Shown: piece by piece, positions 8,401 through 16,585 of the stretch
Position numbering within the stretch: the first letter of the stretch is position 1
Layout of the letters: each line of letters opens with the position of its first letter
NCBI GenBank assembly: GCA_003963115.1
Contig: RXJQ01000010.1
Span: 1-64,000, forward strand
Length of the DNA: 64,000 nt
Reading direction: 5' to 3'
DNA from: Burkholderiales bacterium
GTDB taxonomy: Bacteria > Pseudomonadota > Gammaproteobacteria > Burkholderiales > Burkholderiaceae_C
Made by a program: the position numbers and the translations under genes
Notes under the pieces: generated by a model
What the model was told of the DNA's origin: nothing
What the model saw: the letters and a program-made list of their open reading frames with translations, nothing else
Databases searched by the model: none

Positions 8401-10000
8401 CGGCAATGACCGGGCCGGTTGGATCGACCAGATCGCTGTGGCCATCATGGGTCAACAGGATCACCACATCGCAGTGCTGGTTGTTGCGCAGGTCATTGAC
8501 GTAGTCTGCGATATGACAGGCTGCCGTCCCCTTCCAATCGCAAGCCACGACCTCCAGCGTGCTGGCCAAGGAGGCACCAACCTGGGCCGTTGGCGTGGTG
8601 TAGCCAATGATGCCCACCTTCGTGCCATTGACCGTGATCGTGGTGGTGGCTGGGAAGTGCGGCGTATGCGTCGCTATGTCACGCACGTTGGCCGAGATCA
8701 CGGGGATGCCCGCCGCAGTCGCCATGTGCTCCATGTTCGTGATGTAGCTGACGTCGCGGACGTCGTGATTGCCCACCACCACGGCGTCAAGGCCGCGCGA
8801 GCCACGACCGGCAAAGGCCTTGAGCTTGCTGTGCAGCAGTTCGTAGTAGGCCGTCATGCCGCCATTGCCGTAACCACCGCTGCTACCCGAGTTCATGTCG
8901 CCAACAGGATTGCCTTCCGAGATGTCGCCGCCGTCCAGGACCAAAGCGGTGGGCTTGCCCGCAGTCAGCGACAAGAGCTTGCCTGCAACATAGGCTGCAC
9001 CACCTACATCGTCGAACACAGGCGCGCTGCTGCCATGCTGATTGATGATCCACTTGTGTGGCGTCACGCGTGCATGCATGTCGTTCATGTGGAAGATGGT
9101 GAACGGGCTGGCCGTCGATTTATTGGCGGAGCAACTCGCTGTGCCGCCGCCATTGCTACCAGCGCAAGACCAATTCCATGGGCCTGTGCCGGCGACCGAC
9201 GAGGGTGTGCCCGTGGCACAAAGGCCGGTGGTTGGTGCGGCGCCAAGGGTCTGACCATTCGCAGTGCCACACACGCCGTTCACGGCTGATGTCGCTGCGC
9301 TGACGGTGCCTGTGACCTCCAGGTCATTGGCGGTGCTGTTCGCAGTATCGAAGACGTACCACGTGCCGCTGGTCGAGCTGGCCCCATAGTTGACGATGCG
9401 GAAGGTCACCGTGGTGCCTGGCGGCACGTTCTGAAGCGCCGTGATGGCACTGAGGTCAATCGCTGATACCGACGCACCCGACGATGAGGTCGAGCCGTAG
9501 CTGATCGTGGTGATATCGGTGAACGCACCATTGCCAAGCTGATACTGCAGGACACCGCTTGTGGCGCCCGTGCCGGAGCGGCGGTAGTCCAGTTTGCTGA
9601 TCGAGGTGTAGGAGACCTGGTAACCGGTATTGGCTGTCAGCGAGAAAGTCGCATACTGGCCGGCTGACGCAGCGGTGGACGCAGAAGCACTGTTCCAGGT
9701 GACGCCACCCCAGCCACGCGCAGCGGCCGTGCCCGACGTCCCTACACCAGCTCCACGCGTCAGTCCACCTACCGTGAGATTGGCATCCGTGGAAGAGGCC
9801 ACCAATGGTGACGTGCCATAGTTGTTGGCGCCGCCGGTCAAGCCATGAACGTCCCAACCTGCCAACACGGCGGCCAGCGTGGGGGACGAACAGATCAAAG
9901 ACAGGCCGGCAGCGGCCAAGCCCGTCACACAGGCACGGGCAATCGAGCGTCGTGGGCGGATGGTGAGGACGGTAGGCAAGGAGACGGCAAGAGTGGACAT
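5420..10000 (-). CDS. Surface-anchored multidomain metallophosphatase/5'-nucleotidase with C-terminal sorting signal
   Basis: About 1526 aa. In order: a long signal peptide; a beta-rich N-terminal domain; a short Cys-containing Ig-like module (about 250-300); a calcineurin-like phosphatase domain with NDMHAR, GGD, GNHD and GHWH metal motifs; a 5'-nucleotidase C-terminal substrate domain with GGGVR; an unassigned region; a DNRLRE-type beta domain; two Ig-like repeats of about 75 aa beginning AQTI; and a tail with PLPLWALGLL, a hydrophobic helix and an RLRGQRR cluster. The tail has the layout of an exosortase signal but is not canonical VPEP. The enzyme should dephosphorylate extracellular nucleotides at the cell surface. 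ATG 10000 is chosen; an in-frame TTG lies at 10033 with no better RBS. Confidence 0.85.
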   Translation of the reverse strand: MSTLAVSLPTVLTIRPRRSIARACVTGLAAAGLSLICSSPTLAAVLAGWDVHGLTGGANNYGTSPLVASSTDANLTVGGLTRGAGVGTSGTAAARGWGGVTWNSASASTAASAGQYATFSLTANTGYQVSYTSISKLDYRRSGTGATSGVLQYQLGNGAFTDITTISYGSTSSSGASVSAIDLSAITALQNVPPGTTVTFRIVNYGASSTSGTWYVFDTANSTANDLEVTGTVSAATSAVNGVCGTANGQTLGAAPTTGLCATGTPSSVAGTGPWNWSCAGSNGGGTASCSANKSTASPFTIFHMNDMHARVTPHKWIINQHGSSAPVFDDVGGAAYVAGKLLSLTAGKPTALVLDGGDISEGNPVGDMNSGSSGGYGNGGMTAYYELLHSKLKAFAGRGSRGLDAVVVGNHDVRDVSYITNMEHMATAAGIPVISANVRDIATHTPHFPATTTITVNGTKVGIIGYTTPTAQVGASLASTLEVVACDWKGTAACHIADYVNDLRNNQHCDVVILLTHDGHSDLVDPTGPVIADTADAKIPEIAVTGHWHTWAETAWQPAIVNYKTIITESASYMKYIGELNVTASGGYVSSIQHVIRDADITPDPDVQAFVDNLITQYNNLHPGHPVDEVVGYTADNLMLDNAMKWWSADEYPWSGNNTAGQWITDGMKWGCDQIWASSGGCDLAVEAGGGVRADIPAGAVTFKHVYETFPWADDTYYRVRMTGQDILNFLKATNLDAGFSAALDVTAFDGIPTSVKINGAPIGLTTVYKVAINNYMYAHPPAGYTWTDTAPDTSTVLVRDNLMDFMRQAHPDAAHAYTVGGDRYHFNGEYSGGYRAVVTLMDDAESQPKYDKAFIRLLSANAETLARRGSRQVPTALVNADGSVNQANRLAEQELYRSYLGFKTGALKPGDIIEVWGKASFYGGNPEFVDQEGVYGDGIEFNIVGHDDSLAQPASVTSIGAFWNDQYKNHYVSFLAKKVGADTVTDQYGQTIKIWDATAYNTTSITLPGNVGDVLLIKGVPTMENYALRFRLASAAVSASPLPSPVLVSSQVSALPASASAAVALNAAASSNGTFYLSPVADAQVASGKPTTNFGTGTNMYVQSSSTSIYGDERSWVKFDLSSLPAGLTVNSASLQLWDWKSTGAALPVEVRTGTSDSWTETGLTWNTQPAYGAALDMVTLAATATDLYYSWNVGNAVAQEYAGDKTLSLLVKAVTEGSGDATAPSYSFDTREYGANGPVLQIQAQAGVASLRFFYRYSADNASWGPWTQYGSALTAAPYTANFSFPNGAGFYQFYSLATDGLGNTEATPSSAQASVQYVLPAAQTISFGALNAVNAGVAFTAVASASSGLPVTFTSQTTSVCTVSGTLVTTLTAGTCSIAADQAGNANWSAATTVVQSFSVSLVAQTIALPAIGSQTLGVAPFSVAATASSGLTVSLSSLTPAVCAVNGTVVSVLAAGTCQIVGNQGGNSIYAAAPTASSSFVVATAVAGADADAPLPLWALGLLSTGLLGAVGRLRGQRRTH

Positions 10001-10128
10001 ACGCTGCGTTCTCGGTGGTGATCCCAGTGACAACTACTGGGAGGTACACCTTCCAGCCTGGCCTGAGTCTGCCGATTGCCTATGACGTCCGTCTCATTGT
10101 GAACAAGCGTAAAGCTAGTCCTGATAGA

Positions 10129-11214
10129 TCAGGCGCGCTTGCGGGCCAACATACCCATCAGGGCCAGACTCACCAGTGCCAGACCGGATGAAGCAGGCTC
10201 AGGCACAGCAGGGGCCAGCGCCACGCCACGGAACACCGTGTTGGTCGATGCGGAGACCAGGCTGGTGGCCGCACCAGCCAGATTGGCGTTGTAGCCGCTC
10301 GAGTCCGTGAAGCTGTAGAGATTCGTGCCGCTGGTGGCGAACAACTGCACGCTGTTGCCAACCACTGAGCCAGTCAGGCCCCGCACACCGCTCAGCACCA
10401 ACGTGTTGTTGAGGCTCCAGGTGCCATTGGCTGCCTTGCTGTACTTGCGGATGCCGCCTGTGCTGGAAGTGTCGTCAGCTACGTACAAGGTGTCCACGCC
10501 AGCAACGCTGCTGCTCAAATCGGCGAACATGAATGCATATGGACTGGCTGACGCCGCGATCAGGGAGCCAGTCGAGGTGCCCGACGTCGGCAGGCCGGCA
10601 CCCAGCGAGTAGATGCCCGTGGTGCCCGAACCGGTGCTGTAGTAGAGCTGGTTGTCTGCAATCGCCAGATTGCGAGCATTCAGGGACGTCGCAGTCAGCA
10701 TCGTGGCCGACGAAGTCGAAGTGTTGATATAGGCGATACCGTTGGCGCCCGCCGCATACACACCACCACCGTCCACCGAGGCGCTCGAACGCACATTGTT
10801 GCCACTCAGCAGTGTGCCCAGTGAACTCAATTGCACCGTGCCATTGGCCCCAACAACGGCAACCTCACGCGAAATGCCGCTGGCCGATGCCACAGAAGCC
10901 GTGCCCACCGTTGCGGCGTAACCTGGCATGACCAGGACCTGGCCATTCGTGGAGCGGCTCAGGTAGCCGTCAGACGTGGCGCTGCCACTGTCGGTCAGCG
11001 GCGTGCCCGTGGTGGGCAAGGCAATGGTTTGCACCAATGAGCCTGCGCTGTTGAATTCGTCCAGGTAGACGGGGGTGGCAGAGCTTGACAGCGAACCGCT
11101 GCCATTGCCAATCCGCTCAACGACGATGTCGCCAGCTGTAAATGGGGCTGCTTGAGCTGGCAGGCCGCTCACCAGGCCCACAAACAGGGCCGTTAGGGGA
11201 AGTGCGAATTTCAT
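10129..11214 (-). CDS. PEP-CTERM sorting-domain protein, exported, function unknown
   Basis: 361 aa. It has a signal peptide (MKFALPLTALFVGLVSGLPA), a Ser/Thr/Gly-rich body with regular short repeats that suggest a beta-propeller or beta-solenoid, and a classical PEP-CTERM tail: VPEPASSG, a hydrophobic helix, then ARKRA at the extreme C-terminus. Such proteins are exported and processed by exosortase, usually into the exopolysaccharide matrix. ATG 11214 is preceded by GGAG at 5-6 nt. It is encoded next to the large nucleotidase on the same strand. Its VPEP signal differs from that of the nucleotidase, so it may use a different exosortase elsewhere in the genome. Confidence 0.8.
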   Translation of the reverse strand: MKFALPLTALFVGLVSGLPAQAAPFTAGDIVVERIGNGSGSLSSSATPVYLDEFNSAGSLVQTIALPTTGTPLTDSGSATSDGYLSRSTNGQVLVMPGYAATVGTASVASASGISREVAVVGANGTVQLSSLGTLLSGNNVRSSASVDGGGVYAAGANGIAYINTSTSSATMLTATSLNARNLAIADNQLYYSTGSGTTGIYSLGAGLPTSGTSTGSLIAASASPYAFMFADLSSSVAGVDTLYVADDTSSTGGIRKYSKAANGTWSLNNTLVLSGVRGLTGSVVGNSVQLFATSGTNLYSFTDSSGYNANLAGAATSLVSASTNTVFRGVALAPAVPEPASSGLALVSLALMGMLARKRA

Positions 11215-11265
11215 GTGTACTCCACAAGGCAAGTTCAGGACCAATTCTTGCCAATCTAGGTACAA

Positions 11266-11644
11266 ATGTTGACGCTTTCACCAAGCCGAACCTGAGCCGT
11301 TCAGACATTCACATAGATCTGCCCTTGCTATTGACGCTAGTTGGTCACGCCGGTTCAAGACAAGCCCGTTCCTACGGTGGGCACGGCACCATCGCGAGCC
11401 AGTGCTGGTCCTGGTGATTGCGGTGTACTACCTGACCGGGCTGGTGTAAGAGGCTGAAGACACAGCATGGGCTATCAAGCGCGCTCGTCATGGCCATGTA
11501 TGACAAGCGATGACATGCGCAAAGTGGCTGTCATGGATTGACATGCCTTGAAACATGCACTGAGGCGACTGCTTTGAGGGCTCTCGACAGAATCGGTTTG
11601 CAGTTGAACCCGATTCCAGGAAACCTCATACAGGAGTGCATCTC
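11266..11644. other. Intergenic region between divergent surface-protein and hydrolase genes
   Basis: This 379-bp stretch must hold the promoters of the PEP-CTERM gene (minus) and the secreted hydrolase (plus). I see no convincing gene. Several TGACATG-like words occur at 11510-11545, including TGTCA-N5-TGACA near 11530-11544, which could be a regulator site. I could not assign it. Confidence 0.3.
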
Positions 11645-12895
11645 ATGAGTCTCATGCATCGTTCCCTCATTTCAAGCTTGATGGCGCTGACCCTGGCCTT
11701 GCCTCTGTGCACTTACGCCGCAGGGCAGTATGTGAGCGTCTCTGCCACTGAGCCATCCGTCAATACCTACAAGCCGCAGAACTACATCAACCCAAACGGC
11801 TATGGCTCGCACTACGTCAATGCGCCTGCGAGCAGTTCCCCCACCGTGCTGGTCGTCTTCCTGGGAGGAACGGGGAGCAATCCTTTTTCTTACACAGGGT
11901 TGGTTGATGAGGCCGCCATCGCATCAAGTGGCTACAAGACCAACTACGCGGCGATCGGGTTGGCCTACATCAACGGCAGCCTGACTCAGACCATTGGCAT
12001 GGCATGTGACAAGGCCACCAATAAGACGAAAGGGGCATCATCGCCTTCAACCGATGACTGCTTCACCCAAATGCGAGGTGAAAACACATTTGGCTCGGGT
12101 GTTCACTACCCTGGGTTGAGCAAGGTCTACGACGCCGCGGCGTACACGTCGGCCTACAACTACCCGAGCACGTCTCTAGGCGACTCGATCATCAACCGCT
12201 TGGTTTTTCTGATCGACTACATGGCCTGCAAAGACACCAAACAGCCGTCGTTCTGGAGCAAATTCCTGGTTGACGACACGAGCAACAGTTCGCCGTATGT
12301 CAGCCCCCATTCTGCGGATTGCAGCACCCTCAACTACAGCCGTCGCGTGCTGCCCAAGTGGTCTCAGATCGTGCTGGCTGGACACTCTCAAGGTGGTGGC
12401 GCCGCAGGGTTCACAGCGATGAATGTGCCGGGTGGTGTCAGGCGTGTCGCCATGTTCTCTTCGCCTCAAGACAACCTCAATGGCAATAAGAGCGTGCCAT
12501 CGACTGATCCGAGCAACATCGTGGCCAGCTGGATCACGGCGGCAACGCAAACTCCCTTGCCCCACTTCTATGGCCTGCGCAACGCATCGGGTGCCACCAC
12601 GCCCAACAACGATGCAGAAGGCGATTACGGCAACAATGTCTTCAACAGCTGGCTATATCTGGGAATGGCCACGGCTTCCGGCGGCTTGGGCGGTACTGGC
12701 CTGAATACCGCCACATCTGTGGTGGATGGCGGCGTGGTTCCGGGCAACGGCTCGCACAACCTCTATCTCACATCACCAGCGTATTCGCTGCCGCTGAGCA
12801 ATCACAACAGTTCGGCTGTCGACTCGACCGCGTCAAGCAGCGAGAAAATCATCTGGGATTGGATGCTCAGCGCAGGAGGGACTGACACGGATTGA
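11645..12895 (+). CDS. Secreted alpha/beta hydrolase
   Basis: 416 aa. A signal peptide (cleavage after TYA) is followed by an alpha/beta-hydrolase core. The core has a VVFLGGTGSNP oxyanion-type loop at about 65-75 and a nucleophile elbow AGHSQGG with serine flanked by glycines. A terminal HN..HN region near residue 380 could supply the catalytic His. Substrate is unknown; esterase or lipase activity is the family expectation. The ATG at 11645 has aggag (11632-11636) 8 nt upstream, which is better than the GTG at 11636. It converges on the tetR-type gene 45 bp further on, with no terminator apparent. Confidence 0.7.
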   Translation: MSLMHRSLISSLMALTLALPLCTYAAGQYVSVSATEPSVNTYKPQNYINPNGYGSHYVNAPASSSPTVLVVFLGGTGSNPFSYTGLVDEAAIASSGYKTNYAAIGLAYINGSLTQTIGMACDKATNKTKGASSPSTDDCFTQMRGENTFGSGVHYPGLSKVYDAAAYTSAYNYPSTSLGDSIINRLVFLIDYMACKDTKQPSFWSKFLVDDTSNSSPYVSPHSADCSTLNYSRRVLPKWSQIVLAGHSQGGGAAGFTAMNVPGGVRRVAMFSSPQDNLNGNKSVPSTDPSNIVASWITAATQTPLPHFYGLRNASGATTPNNDAEGDYGNNVFNSWLYLGMATASGGLGGTGLNTATSVVDGGVVPGNGSHNLYLTSPAYSLPLSNHNSSAVDSTASSSEKIIWDWMLSAGGTDTD

Positions 12896-12940
12896 GCTGG
12901 CTGTCGACCCATCTGGTCATCCCCCCCATAAACCATTGGC

Positions 12941-13645
12941 TCAGCGCAACACACTCCGGTAAAACAGTGCCATCCGCTGCTGCAAGGCCTTGGTGCACTG
13001 CTCTGGCGTGCCCTCTTGCTGGTCACGCAACACGCGCGAGAGCTGGTCGCCGATGATGCAGTTGATCAAGTGCACGGGCAACTGCGCTTCAGGCAGATCG
13101 TCACGCAGCTGCGCGCGCACGTCCGGGCGGCTGAGGTAGCGTGCGATGGCCTCGCGTGTCACGTTGGGGCCCATGTCAAAAAACGTGTCGACCAACTCGG
13201 GGTTGCTGCGAGCCTCGGCGGCCAGCATGCGCTGCATCGCCACAGCATCCGGCGAAGTCAACAGGCGGTAGAGCCTGGTGGCGAACTCATCGAGCACCTC
13301 TCTGACCGGGCGCGGATCCTGATCCATGTCCATATCGGCAAAGAACTCGGCGCGCTTGTCTTGTAGCAGAGCCCGAAGCAGGCCTACTTTGCCTCCGAAC
13401 TTGATGTAGATGGTGCGCACGGCCACACGTGCCTCACGCGCGATCATTTCCAGGCTCACGTTGCCATAGCCCTTGTCGAGGAAAAGCCGGCCAGCGGTTT
13501 GTTGAAGCTCCACCAACCGGGCTTCGACTTCTGCAGCCTTGGGGCGCCCTGCTCCCTTTTTGGCGGGCGTCTTGGGGGGGGCTTTTTCGGCAGCCTTGGA
13601 GGTGGATGCGGCTCGCCGGTCAGGTGAATCGGTGGCTTTTTTCAT
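12941..13645 (-). CDS. TetR-family transcriptional repressor of the adjacent efflux operon
   Basis: 234 aa. A Lys/Ala/Pro-rich N-terminal extension (about 1-40) precedes a TetR helix-turn-helix (about 45-95, with LDKGYGNVSLEMIAREA and a RTIYIKFGGK recognition helix). The C-terminal part is a ligand/dimer domain. It is divergent from an EmrA/EmrB/NodT-type operon. A perfect 21-bp palindrome lies in the 112-bp intergenic region. The arrangement is that of a local repressor released by an efflux substrate. The ligand is not predictable. Confidence 0.88.
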   Translation of the reverse strand: MKKATDSPDRRAASTSKAAEKAPPKTPAKKGAGRPKAAEVEARLVELQQTAGRLFLDKGYGNVSLEMIAREARVAVRTIYIKFGGKVGLLRALLQDKRAEFFADMDMDQDPRPVREVLDEFATRLYRLLTSPDAVAMQRMLAAEARSNPELVDTFFDMGPNVTREAIARYLSRPDVRAQLRDDLPEAQLPVHLINCIIGDQLSRVLRDQQEGTPEQCTKALQQRMALFYRSVLR

Positions 13646-13673
13646 GGAACTGAACTTTAAACCATCATTTAAT

Positions 13674-13694
13674 GAAATGAAATCGTTTCATTTC
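13674..13694. promoter_or_regulatory. Perfect 21-bp palindrome, probable TetR operator
   Basis: gaaatgaaa-tcg-tttcatttc has 9-bp arms with no mismatch. It lies between the divergent tetR-type gene and the efflux operon and abuts the -35 box of the operon promoter, where a repressor would block polymerase. Confidence 0.75.
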
Positions 13695-13723
13695 TTGACT
13701 TGGCACAAAAGAGCACGAATAAT
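13695..13723 (+). promoter_or_regulatory. Sigma-70 promoter of the EmrAB/NodT-type operon
   Basis: TTGACT (13695-13700), a 17-nt spacer and AATAAT (13718-13723) give a strong promoter match. Because the ATG at 13722 falls inside the -10 box, the real start of the first gene is the later ATG at 13758. Confidence 0.7.
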
Positions 13724-13757
13724 GCACTTGAGTCATGTCATTTTTGAGAGTCCAGCC

Positions 13758-14909
13758 ATGCAAACCATCCAGGCCAAGACCGAGTCCAAGACGGAACCCG
13801 CGCCCCTTTCTGCGGTGCCATCTGCACCCAGTGGCTCTACCGCAGCGCAAGATGAGGCGCCCTCCAAGTCCCGCGTCTTCGTCATATTGGGCGTGCTGGT
13901 TGTAGCCGGTCTTGGTTTTGGCGGGCGCATGTATTGGCGCAGCCAGAACTTCGTCGAGACAGAGAACGCCTACGTGGCAGGCCACGTGCACCCTATCTCT
14001 TCGCGGATCGCGGGTGTGGTGACCAAGGTGCTGGTCGATGACAACGAGGTGGTGCGTGAGGGCCAACTGATCGCGGAGCTGGACCCGGCCGATCAACGCG
14101 TGAAGCTGGAGCAGATTCAGGCGCAGATTGCCTCCGCCGAGCTGCAGGTCGCGCAATCCGACGCGCAGACGGCGCAGGCTCGCGCGTCCGCCAGCGCGGC
14201 ACAAGCCCAGGTGATGCAGTCCGAAGCCCTGGCCTTGCGCGCCCAGCAGGATGCTCAGCGCTACAGCGAGCTCTACAACAAGCAGATGAAGGCTGTGGCC
14301 AAGTCCGAGCTGGATGCAGCCATGGCAGCACGCGCCAGTGCCCAGGCCGACGTGGCTGCCCGCAAAGATGCCGCCCTCGCAGCTCAGGCGCAAGTAGGCG
14401 CAGCGCGGTCTGCACGTGAGGTGCTCAAAGCGCAAATCAAGGTGTTGCAGGCGCAAGCCAAGGACGCACAACTGCAGTTGGCTTACAACCGCATCGTGGC
14501 GCCAGTCGGCGGTCGCCTGGGCAAGCGCAACATCGAGGTGGGTGCCCGCGTGCAGCCCGGTCAACAACTCGCGGCCATCGTCGAAGACAAAGTCTGGATC
14601 ACGGCGAACTTCAAGGAAACGCAATTGGCCGGCCTCAAGCCCGGCCAGGACGTGGACGTGACCATCGATGCCCTGCCCGGCGAGCATCTGAAGGCCAAGC
14701 TCGACAGCTTCTCACCAGCTTCGGGCAACCAGTTTGCGCTCCTGCCTGCTGACAACGCGACAGGCAACTTCACCAAGATCGTGCAGCGCGTCCCGGTCAA
14801 GCTGACCCTTGCCGAAAGCGATCTCAAGCGCCTGGCTGGCCGATTGGCGCCGGGCATGTCGGCCGTGGTCGAAGTCGATCTGCGCCAAGCCCTTGGCGAG
14901 CAGCACTGA
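13758..14909 (+). CDS. HlyD/EmrA-type membrane-fusion protein of a multidrug efflux pump
   Basis: 383 aa. It has a cytoplasmic N-terminus, one membrane helix (about 39-57), a biotinyl-lipoyl-like half motif (VAGHVHPISSRIAG), a long Ala/Gln-rich coiled coil (about 110-235), the second lipoyl half and a beta-barrel domain. It links the inner-membrane transporter to the outer-membrane channel. The start at 13758 is set by promoter position. The next gene begins 28 bp after its stop. With the DHA2 transporter and the NodT protein it forms a tripartite pump under the divergent TetR repressor. Confidence 0.88.
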   Translation: MQTIQAKTESKTEPAPLSAVPSAPSGSTAAQDEAPSKSRVFVILGVLVVAGLGFGGRMYWRSQNFVETENAYVAGHVHPISSRIAGVVTKVLVDDNEVVREGQLIAELDPADQRVKLEQIQAQIASAELQVAQSDAQTAQARASASAAQAQVMQSEALALRAQQDAQRYSELYNKQMKAVAKSELDAAMAARASAQADVAARKDAALAAQAQVGAARSAREVLKAQIKVLQAQAKDAQLQLAYNRIVAPVGGRLGKRNIEVGARVQPGQQLAAIVEDKVWITANFKETQLAGLKPGQDVDVTIDALPGEHLKAKLDSFSPASGNQFALLPADNATGNFTKIVQRVPVKLTLAESDLKRLAGRLAPGMSAVVEVDLRQALGEQH

Positions 14910-14937
14910 GCGATCCCAAAGTCTGCGAGAGGCGATC

Positions 14938-16545
14938 ATGACCGGCACCACTTCTTCATCGTCCGTCGCGCCCATGCCCCTGCTGGCCGTGCCGGGGCAA
15001 GGCGTTGATCTGCGCACCTGGTTTGCCGTTGCAGCAGGCCTGCTGGGAGCCTTCATGGCCGTGCTGGACATCCAGATCACGAACTCGTCGCTCAAGGACA
15101 TCCTGGGCACCCTGTCGGCAACACAGGAAGAAGGGTCTTGGATCTCGACGGCCTACCTGTGCGCAGAGATTGTCGTGATCCCGCTTACCGGCCTGTTGGC
15201 ACGCGTGCTGGGCCTGCGCAACTACATGGTCGGCACCACAGCCTTGTTCCTCGTTTGCTCGACGCTGTGTGGCGCGGCCTGGAATCTGCCCAGCATGGTG
15301 GTGTTTCGCATGATGCAGGGCTTCACGGGCGGTGCACTGATCCCCATGGCCATGACCTTGGTGATGGCCAAGCTGCCACCGGCCAAGCGCGCCGTGGGCA
15401 TGGCCATGTTCGGCCTCACTGCCACCCTTGCACCGACGTTGGGCCCGACCCTGGGCGGCTACCTGTCCGAGCTGTATGGCTGGCCGTCGATCTTCTACAT
15501 CAACTGGGTGCCCGGCGTGCTGCTGATCACGGGGATCCTGTGGGGGCTGGACGACGAGCGGCGCAACTGGTCGCTGCTGGCCACGGCAGACTGGGTTGGC
15601 ATCGGCTTCATGGCAGTGGGCCTGGGCAGCCTGACCATCTTTCTGGAAGAAGGTAACTCCAAGGATTGGTTCGATTCGAACTTCATCCGCACCTTCGCCA
15701 CGCTGGCCGTGGTGGGCCTGGTCGGCTGGGTGTCCACCAGCGTGCTGCGCAAGGAACCCTTCGTCGACCTGAGCCTTTATCTGCGCCGCAATTTCTTCGT
15801 GGCAGCCACGCTGGCAGCGGTCACCGGCATGGGCTTGTATGGCTCGTCTTTCCTGCTGCCCTTGTTCCTGGGGCAGATCGCCAATTACACACCGATGCAG
15901 ATTGGTGAAGTGATCATGTGGGCGGGCTTGCCTCAGCTCTTCGTCATGCCGATTGCCGCCGCGATGTCATCGCGCGTGGACAACCGCATCATGTGCACGA
16001 TCGGCTTGGCGCTGTTTGGCACATCCTGCCTGATGAACGGCTACATGGATGCTTCGGTGGGCTATGACCAGTTGCTGGTCTCGCAGATCGTGCGGGCGCT
16101 GGGTCAGCCCTTCATCATGCTGACGCTGTCGAACTTTGCGATGGCCGGCATCGGGCCCAAGGAGATGCCGTCTGCATCGAGCCTGTTCAACATGACACGC
16201 AATCTGGGCGGCTCCATCGGCATCGCGATGCTGGCGACCATGCTGACCAATCGCCAGCATTTCCACTCAGCGCGCATTGGCGAGTCGGTGTCGATGCTCT
16301 CGGATGCGACACAGGCCCGCATCGATCAATTGACGCAGGGCTTCATCGCCAACGGCATCAACCCGGCACGGGCCGCAGACCAAGCGGTGGCCATGATCGA
16401 CCGCATCGTGCGTCGCGAGTCCTATGTGATGGCCTACAACGACGGTTTCTTGCTGATGGCCGGGGTGCTGTTTGGCTGCATTGCCGTGCTCTGGTTTGCC
16501 GACAAGGCGGTGTCCCCTTCGGGCGGCGGGGCCGGTGCGCACTGA
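14938..16545 (+). CDS. DHA2-family (EmrB/QacA-type) major facilitator drug exporter
   Basis: 535 aa with the 14-helix DHA2 pattern. It shows the N-terminal FMAVLDIQITNSSL motif, the GALIPMAMTLV region and the antiporter motif C-like APTLGPTLGGYL. It would drive proton-coupled export of hydrophobic drugs through the EmrA-like adaptor and the NodT channel encoded on either side. ATG 14938 has gagagg upstream. Confidence 0.9.
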   Translation: MTGTTSSSSVAPMPLLAVPGQGVDLRTWFAVAAGLLGAFMAVLDIQITNSSLKDILGTLSATQEEGSWISTAYLCAEIVVIPLTGLLARVLGLRNYMVGTTALFLVCSTLCGAAWNLPSMVVFRMMQGFTGGALIPMAMTLVMAKLPPAKRAVGMAMFGLTATLAPTLGPTLGGYLSELYGWPSIFYINWVPGVLLITGILWGLDDERRNWSLLATADWVGIGFMAVGLGSLTIFLEEGNSKDWFDSNFIRTFATLAVVGLVGWVSTSVLRKEPFVDLSLYLRRNFFVAATLAAVTGMGLYGSSFLLPLFLGQIANYTPMQIGEVIMWAGLPQLFVMPIAAAMSSRVDNRIMCTIGLALFGTSCLMNGYMDASVGYDQLLVSQIVRALGQPFIMLTLSNFAMAGIGPKEMPSASSLFNMTRNLGGSIGIAMLATMLTNRQHFHSARIGESVSMLSDATQARIDQLTQGFIANGINPARAADQAVAMIDRIVRRESYVMAYNDGFLLMAGVLFGCIAVLWFADKAVSPSGGGAGAH

Positions 16546-16585
16546 GGCGATGCCCATGAACGCCAGGACAAGATTTGGAGAAAAC

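Noticed and set aside
10120-10133. Palindrome CCTGATAGATCAGG at the end of the PEP-CTERM gene
   Set aside because: Short, includes the stop codon, and has no U-tract; not enough for a terminator call.
13665-14687. 340-codon open frame opposite the HlyD-type adaptor gene
   Set aside because: Leu/His/Arg-rich antisense shadow; the adaptor on the plus strand has clear domains.
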